Positions 56,890 to 64,000 of a stretch of 64,000 nt of DNA are shown one piece after another (position 1 is the stretch's first letter; every line of letters starts with the position of its first letter). The translations under genes and the position numbers were made by a program. Under the pieces are notes generated by a model. The model did no database searches. It saw only the letters and a program-made list of their open reading frames with translations, and was not told where the DNA came from. This stretch comes from Siphonodentalium dalli (Eukaryota > Mollusca > Scaphopoda > Gadilida > Siphonodentaliidae). The DNA is taken from positions 253,469,582 to 253,533,581 of the forward strand of contig CP136061.1 of the NCBI GenBank assembly GCA_032622095.1, in the 5' to 3' direction.

Positions 56890-57240
56890 ATTCCGCCAGG
56901 CTACTTTTAGTTGGGATATACAGGGAGTGATTGTATGGCCATTAGTGAGGCGGAAATGTATAGAAGAAGTGGCTGCATGGTCACGAATGTGGTGAATATG
57001 TATATAGGAAGTGACTACATGGTCATGGATCAAGTGTAGGAGTATACCTGGTATACCTTCGTGGTGACTCATGGATGTATGGTCATGCGTGGGGTGTATG
57101 GGTAAACACAAGTGTGGTTGTATAGCCATGGGCGAGGTGTATGTGTATAAAGTGAGTGGCTACATGGTCAATTGTGTGGGATTTATGTATATATAGAATG
57201 ATTTATGGTCATGTGTGAGTTGTAAAGGTGTACCTTTGGG
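56890..57240. repeat. Degenerate tandem repeat
   Basis: Phrases like GTGGCTACATGGTCATG, GAGGTGTATGTGTATA recur at irregular 45-60 bp intervals. It looks like an old minisatellite. Confidence 0.6.
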
Positions 57241-58609
57241 TGGCTATCACTTTCCACCATAACTGAAGTATATTTTAATAAATTGGGAGGTAAAGTGAGT
57301 TCTCCATCTTGGTGGCTTTGCACACACGGATGAAACGGGTGTGGATGCCAATGGCCCAGAATATTTGATGTTTGATATGAAGCAGCTTTTCACTAATCTC
57401 CTTGTTTGACTTTCTGAATGGTCTTCTGGTCTACCTGCCAGTGCATTGCTCTGGCCTTTTCTGTCATTCTGTTCTGCTGGGTGATGGTTAGACTACCCCG
57501 ATAGACGTGTTATCTGTTCCGACACCCAATTACATATAATGGTTACACATGTTATTGGGCCGGTGTAGGGACACAATAATGGCCGTTTCAGTTCAGTTCC
57601 AGAAATTTCGGCAAAATTGCATACTGCATCATTTTAAATGAAATTGTCATGCCGCATAAGTTACTGGGACAACCATAATAGAACATTTAGTTGTCAGTTG
57701 ATTACGTAACAAGTTTAATAACCAAGTGAATCGCAACCTTCATAGAAGTGCAGAGAATAATGTTCGGGATATAAATGAAAATATCAACTTTTCTACAAAA
57801 TTTTGAGGACATTTTGCAAGCCATCTTGAGTAGTGTTTTTCTAAACAAACACAACTGATTGTGATGCATTTAAGATAGTACAAAACAATGAACACCAAAG
57901 ATGGTTCCATTTTATTGAAAAACCTGACATTTGTGCCGATTTTGAGAGAAAATTGCAATAACTAAATGTTTGAATTCAATGTATGCACGACAGAATAGAC
58001 AATTTCATAAATCAACCACAACTTTTGAGCGATTGCATTTACCATTTTCCATATTTTGGCCAGCCGTTTTGACAACCATTTTTAACCAAATTGACAATTT
58101 TGCCTCCATTGAGCTGAAATGCTCATGAGTAACGGTGTGCCTCACTTACTTTGCACAGTTCTACTCATTTCGAAATATAACTAGAATTCCAATGTTGATT
58201 TTTTGTAAAATGGCATATTTCATTCCTCCAATTATCAGATAACATGAACAATACATACTAAAATCACATTTCCGAACCAGTCCCATTCAGCCCAAACTGA
58301 TTTAGAATATACTAGAGAAAAACATCGAATTTTCCACTTACGCCTACTATTTGGACGGCCATCTTGGCCGTGGAGTTATCTCACAGAGCCATACTAACTA
58401 TATCTACCTAATTTTAGATCACATATCCCACATATGGTAAGGTTATTTGCGACATTCAATAGTTCATATATATTATCACGAAATGCTCTTTAAATTCGCA
58501 AAACCCCTTAAAAGAATTTCAGTATAGCTCCAACCCCCGTATCTAATATCATATGTGCAAAACTTCAGGCTTTAATCACAAATTGAACAATTTTGTTACT
58601 AATCGACTC
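57241..58609. other. Gene-free stretch
   Basis: Nothing beyond ordinary AT-rich sequence can be supported; the short ORFs have no recognisable motifs. Confidence 0.4.
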
Positions 58610-59044
58610 CACTCTATCTCTACCAGAAACGACTAACTGGCATATATTCATTTAACAACAGAAAGTAAATGGCAGCGAAAGAATGAGAATGCGATGCCCA
58701 GAGTGTGAATTCAGTGATGCTACCCCGCACAAATCGGACAGGACATCTAATTACACACGAAAAATAACAATTGGCGACAAGTACGTCACTAAAGAAATAG
58801 AGGAAATATCCGGTCGAACATACAATATCACTTATTATTTCAAGTGAACGACATAAGTTGAAAGATTGATTTCTAACAGTTTCTCGAATGTATCAACAGC
58901 ACTCCATTGCACACTTGCAAACTCTCATTCAGAGAAATTCAATATTGTTTCGCCTGAAGGTAATTACCACCACAAGAAAGGCATATGTGGACGGAATAGG
59001 ACTGCCTTTAGACAGAAACGAGTACTATCGCACACCGCATTGAA
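58610..59044 (+). promoter_or_regulatory. Class A upstream block of the receptor copy at 59045
   Basis: TCTCTACCAGAAACGACTAA, TTTAACAACAGAAAGTAA, GGCGACAAGTACGTCACT, CCGGTCGAACATACAATATC and GGTAATTACCACCACAAGAA match the other blocks. Small deletions distinguish it from 45780-46323. Confidence 0.6.
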
Positions 59045-60184
59045 ATGGAAAGCCTACAATACCCCGATAATTTAACTTCCAATGTTACAGTCACCGAAAC
59101 CAGGAATGTCACAGTCTCCGAAACCAGGAATGTGACTATTGGAATTATTCAATTACTATTTCTCTGTGTTGGAACTATCGGGAATGTTTTGATATTAATT
59201 GTATTTACTCGTCCGCCGATGAGAATAAAACGGTCATCGTTGTTGTTTCTGTCATTGGCGATTGCCGACCTTGTTGTACTCTACATTAGTTTACTCAGTA
59301 ATGCGATCAACACCATGACCCATTGGAACATCAAGGCCTTGAATGACGTATCTTGTAAATTTTATCCATTTCTTATCTATTATTCTGCAGATGTCTCCGT
59401 CTGGATCCTCGTCGTGTTAACTGTTGATCGAACTGTACACGTATGTTGTCATCTGAAAGGCTCATTCTTGTCGGATAATAAGTCTGTTTTCTGTGAAATT
59501 GTGTTCGTTGTAATTGGGTGTATGCTGGCGAATGTTCACCTGGTATATGGACTACAGTTATCAACGGATACTGACAATCAATTGGGGACTTGTGTCCCTA
59601 CCGGATCGAGAGAGTATGTCTGGCTTGTAGTCAAAGTTTGGTTTTGGTTGGATGTTGTCAAGTATTCATTGGTTCCAGCCATCACAATCGCATGATGCAA
59701 CGCTCTACTCATTTTCCATATCAGGAAAACAAAACAAGCCTTGAAACATTTCACTGAGAGCAACGACCAAGGAAGACAAGGAAAAAAAGCGACATCATCG
59801 ACTTCATTGATGCTGATAGCAACGAGTTTCCAACTCCTTGTGACAACAACTCCACTGGTCTTAACAAGGGCAATCAACAAAACAGATTTCAGTTTTTACG
59901 AGACCACAGTGTATGGTATTCTTGTGACACTTAACAGGGCTAATAACTGCTTGAATGTTTTCACGTATGTTATAAGCGGTAATAAATTCAGAGCAGAACT
60001 CTGGCGTGTTCTGAAACAAAGCTGTCGGCAGACGATAACTGAAGAGTCTCTTAGTCTTAGCACACAACAAACAGACAAACACCAACCGACGAGTGCATCA
60101 CGCTCGAACCCAGGAGTCCGTCAACCGGATGTACATGTAAATGATGACAATCGTCCAGAACACACAACCAGAGAGATATATTAA
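59045..60184 (+). pseudogene. Class A receptor copy, full length except one in-frame TGA in TM5
   Basis: The reading frame is collinear with the 379-residue receptor at 46324 from MESLQYPDNLTSN to the final REIY, with no frameshift. At 59693-59695 TGA replaces the TCC serine codon of TM5 (IASCN in paralogues). This requires two adjacent base changes. The N-terminal sequons, C-C pair, DRT, TM6 TTTP, TM7 NCLNVFTY and helix 8 are all kept. It is probably a very young pseudogene. An assembly error, a polymorphism or readthrough are alternatives. The upstream portion alone would give a 216-residue protein ending in TM5. Confidence 0.85.
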
Positions 60185-60199
60185 CTACCCTTAAAATTG

Positions 60200-60360
60200 T
60201 ATGAAGTTTTTCACGTATGTTAAAAGAGGTAAGAAAACTTCAGAGCCGCAATCCGGCGTGTTCTGATACAAATATTTCCACACCCACCCAACAACTGTTT
60301 TATCACACACAATAAACATACAAACCAATGTGCGGATCCTGGAGTCCAACAACCGGAAAA
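60200..60360 (+). pseudogene. Receptor TM7/C-tail remnant
   Basis: AAGTTTTTCACGTATGTTAA, AAGAGGTAAGAAAACTTCAG, AATCCGGCGTGTTCTGA and CGGATCCTGGAGTCCAACAA. It is closest to the remnant at 47480-47645. Confidence 0.7.
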
Positions 60361-60689
60361 ATTTCCCAGTGGCATGCATATACTATAACTGAGGTATATA
60401 TGGAACACCATGGAAGAGTTGTGACTCTCGGATTATTATTTCAAGCTCATTGTTAATTTTTTTTCGGTGATGTATTGATGTACATGTAACTATGACAACG
60501 AAGTTGTTTTCAAAGGCTCATGCACACCATGTCATTTCTCGCTGAAATGAACGGAACAACGTTTTAGAATTATTTGTTCTTTATGTATCCAAGTTTGGAA
60601 TCAATATACAGTTGAGACGTCGACTCAAATTTGTGATTAAGTGAAGGATGTATTTCATACTGAATTCTCTGTGTAAGTTCCACTAATAA

Positions 60690-62280
60690 TGCTGTATAAT
60701 ATTCGGGTACGTTCGCATAATGTACTTAAATGGGGTGTACTTTACAGCGGTCAGTTGTCAGTTTTGAGTCAGTGTACGTTCATGGAATAGACTTAAAGTG
60801 ATATGAAACACTCCGGTAGGGTGATCGATGTTAAAGTGATATGAAACACTCCGGTCAGATATACATGTAAAGGGAGATTAATCTTGTTCAAAGTAGAAAT
60901 GATTACAAATATTATATCAAAATTGACAACACACATCGTCATTCATATATATTAATTAAATGCAGTGACTCTCGATGGCGAAATCGTTTTCGTTAGTTTA
61001 TCGCACATAGATGCGTCTCGCATCGAGATGTAAATATTTACATGTGACCGTACTTCAGACGATGTTTCTATGGAGTGTTACTTTTGATTTACTTCAGATT
61101 TCCGGCGATATAAGTAGAATGATACATTCCTCCAGTTGAAATAGCGCCTGGATACTAACGTATCAGTTTCACGCACACGACAAGTACATAATATATCTTT
61201 AAATTGGATGTAATTTACAGCGTGTTAGCGATTAGTGTTACAATCGGGGTACCTTCGTGGAATAGACTTAAATTGGATGTAATTTACAGCGTGTCAGCGA
61301 TCAGTGATACAATCGGTGTACGTTCGTGGAATAGACTTAAATTGGATAAAATTTACAGCGTGTTAGCGATTAGTGTTACAATCGGGGTACGTTCGTGGAA
61401 TAGACTTAAATTGGATATAATTTACAGCGTGTTAGCGATTAGTGTTACAATCGGTGTACGTACGTGAAATAGACTTAAATTGGATGTAATTTACAGCGTG
61501 TTAGCGATCAGTTTTACAATCATGGTACGTTCATGTGACACACATACATCGGATGTAATTAACATGGTGTCCGCGATCAGTTTTACAAGCAGGGTACGTT
61601 CATGGGATATACTTAAACTGGATGTAATTTACCGGGTATCCGCGATCAGTTTTACAAGCAGGGTATGTTCATGGGATAGATTTAAATTTGTTGTAATTTT
61701 ACAGCATGTCAGCTATCAGTGTTATGATCAGGGCAAGGTTGTGGAACAGACTTAAATTGGATGTAATAATCTGCTTCTCAGCGGTAATTGCTACAGCCAT
61801 ATTACGTTCATGGAATATATTTCAATTGGGTGCAATTTGCAGCGTATCTAGAATCAGTGTTACAATCAGGGAACGTTCATGGAATATATTTAAATTGGAT
61901 GTTATTTACAACGTGTCCGCGCGATCAGTCTGACAATCAGGGCACGTTTATCGATTATACCCAAATTGGACCTAATTTACAGCGTGTCCGCGATCAGTGT
62001 TACAATCAGGATATGTTCATGGAGTATACTTAAATAGGATGTCATCTACAGCGTGGCAGCGGTCAGTGTTACAATCAGGGTGCGTTCATGTGATAAATTA
62101 AATCAGATGTAATTTACAGCGAGAGCGCAACCAGTGCTACTATCAGCGTACGTTCACGGAATTGACTTAAATTGGGTGCAATTTACAGCGTGTCCGCGAG
62201 CAGTGCTACAATCAGGGTGCGTTCATGGAATAGACTTAACTCGGATACACTTTACAGCGCGTCCGTGATCATTGACATCC
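60690..62280. repeat. 69-bp tandem repeat array, about 17 copies, with one insertion
   Basis: About 1.5 copies at 60700-60795, then a 400-bp insert (60795-61198) that matches 33975-34330, then about 15.5 copies to 62280. Units near 61204-61470 are the most uniform and those after 61750 more diverged. Short ORFs of a 23-residue repeat are artefacts of the 3n period. Confidence 0.9.
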
Positions 62281-62384
62281 AGACAATATATACAAAGAGT
62301 TCGACCTGACACATGCATTCGATTGCCAATGAATGGTTCTAATACAAATAAAAAGGCTAGCCAACTTCAATTACGATCTTACTC

Positions 62385-64000
62385 TTTTTGGGACTGATAT
62401 AGACAATGGCTGTAGAATCACACTGGTACAATAGAGGTAATTAACTGAACAAAGCAGGTGATATGTTCACTCATAGACCTAATTCGCTGGAATGCACTTA
62501 ACTGCATTTAGGGAGATTAAGCTTTTTAAATCCTCGACAGGATTTCAGTAGATGGTTATCAAATAAACCTTAGTGTTATTTCCATTGTGTTGGGTATTGT
62601 ATCTAACATTACGTGCAAAATATTTATAATTTTTACTGTTTTGTTTTCCATAAATATTATGCGTTAGTTGCAATGCATGTAAGAAAATGAAAAATATATT
62701 TAATGATATAAATGCACGTTAAATATGGTCTGTTCCCAATATGTTGGTGCACAACTCCATGATAAAACATCATCGATAAATGTAGAAAGCGTATATGTTA
62801 ATTGCTTACTTGTTTTATTTGTTCAGTTGCTCATTGTTTACATGTTATATAGTGATGTTTTATTCAATACAATTTGATATGTTTATTTATTTTTAACCAC
62901 TTGGTCTACTAATTCTTGTGGCTCAACAAATCATATAGGAAAACCAACAAATCATATAGGAAAACCAACAAATCATATAGGATAACCAACAAATCATATA
63001 GGAAAACCAACAAATCATATAGGAAAACCAACAAATCATATAGGAAAACCAATTTCCAGAAGCTGACAAAGTTCCCTATCCTCATAAAAAAACAATTTTT
63101 TTTTTCAATATTTAAATCCGTGTGTACTGGCATTTGACATTCTTGAAAATTATGCTTTTCTGAGTTGAGAATTGAGTCATGATCAGCAATAATATTTTGA
63201 CATCATCATTAACATGAACCTCAGAATAACTGGTGTTAACATGAACTTCAGAATAACTGGTGTTAACATGAACCTCAGAATAACTGGCAGCTCACCTGAC
63301 TGGTGTTAACATGAACCTCAGAATAACTGGCAGCTCACCTGACTCGCTAAATTTACTGCAATACCCCAAGGCCTCAACGCCATTATACAGTTCACAGATG
63401 ACTTCTGAATTGAGTAATTCCAATGAGACTTCTCTGTTACATGCACTGTATGTATCTATGCTAAATTATAAATTGCTGTTTTATTGCATAATGACTTCAG
63501 GCTTAGGGGTCGGAGCATGATCATTCTGTGAATTTGAATGCAGCATTTCTGATTATTTATTTTCTCTTTCCTGTTGCCAGCATGTGGCATAAAATGCTCC
63601 ACCATTCTGTCTTTACCTTTAGCAACCACTTTATGCGAGGTAGTGAAATTAAATGTATTTCTTTGGTATAAACTACACAACCACGACAGTGCATGCGAAT
63701 CAAATGAACGGTTTCACACTTGCTGCTCTGAAATGTTGGATGGCTCAATCTTACCTTAGCTCAAACCTTGTTTTGCCCTGACAAACTTTACTAAGATAGC
63801 TGATTTTAACTGAGTGGAGTCATCAGCCCAAGTATTCTCTCGGTTTCAACATGTTTGATCCAGTATGAATATAACATTAGGCGTGATCACCAATAATAAA
63901 TAGAATAATGATAGCAGATATCGCTTTCAAAAGAGCTACCCTCCCCTCCTTCTCCACTGAATTGATGCCCAGTATGTTGATAATTTCGAGTTCTCCTGCT
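62385..64000. repeat. Second copy of the 29.5-34.3 kb block
   Basis: 62385-62885 matches 29485-30000 and 62890-64000 matches 32690-33700, both in the same orientation, without the spacer copy (30001-32690) that separates them in the first block. A 21-bp repeat (AAATCATATAGGAAAACCAAC, about 6 copies, 62930-63056) is expanded here and single in the first block. A 27-bp repeat around TTAACATGAACCTCAG lies at 63209-63330. The block runs off the window. Confidence 0.7.

Noticed and set aside
59045-60184. Selenocysteine or programmed readthrough at the in-frame TGA
   Set aside because: The paralogues have serine in a membrane helix at this position, no SECIS-like element was identified, and a null mutation is the simpler explanation.
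62909-63137. Repeat ORFs (LLVFLYD type) on both strands
   Set aside because: Product of a 21-bp repeat that is single copy in the sister block at about 32755-32790.

Overview
This window looks like nuclear DNA of a metazoan. It is AT-rich and gene-poor, full of satellites, foldback elements, non-LTR retrotransposon fragments and a tRNA-derived SINE, with no sign of bacterial gene packing. The only clear gene family is a tandem array of intronless rhodopsin-class (class A) seven-transmembrane receptors, all on the + strand. The receptor type (neuropeptide/orphan-like, CKxxxFLxY in TM3 and an FRAEL helix 8) and the repeat load fit a marine invertebrate, perhaps a lophotrochozoan such as a mollusc or brachiopod. 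That placement is inference only.

Receptor array: four apparently intact genes (452-1531, 12120-13172, 39376-40452, 46324-47463), one copy that is full length except for one in-frame TGA (59045-60184), and two clear pseudogenes (25004-25940 and 38668-39088). The genes fall into two classes by N-terminus and upstream sequence. Class A is 452, 25004, 39376, 46324 and 59045; class B is 12120 and 38668. Every copy whose 3' end is retained is followed by a decayed second copy of its own TM7/C-tail segment, and then by a shared 3' flank. The ancestral duplicated unit was therefore larger than the gene. About 5-6 kb of it can be followed from copy to copy: upstream block, receptor, tail remnant, 3' flank, 69-bp, 35-bp and 68-bp repeat families, then the next upstream block.

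Layout: 0-5.6 kb is a nearly complete unit with MITE and hAT-like insertions. 5.6-11.7 kb holds a 2-kb TIR element and a LINE fragment. 11.7-16 kb is the class B gene plus hairpin MITEs. 16-23 kb holds nested TTAA elements, a SINE and a LINE fragment. 23-27.4 kb is a pseudogenised unit. 29.5-34.3 kb is a block duplicated again at 60.8-64 kb. 36.4-37.9 kb is a Crypton/KIAA1958-like tyrosine-recombinase relic. 38.3-49.2 kb is a class B pseudogene followed by two intact class A genes. 49.8-55.8 kb is a THAP-domain exon split by a 5.8-kb CACTA-like element that itself carries nested elements. 58.6-62.3 kb is the last receptor unit and its satellite.

The receptors are presumably plasma-membrane peptide or chemosensory receptors. 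Nothing in the window identifies ligand, expression or coupling. No computation was run: all alignments were made by eye, and boundaries given for diverged repeats are approximate.
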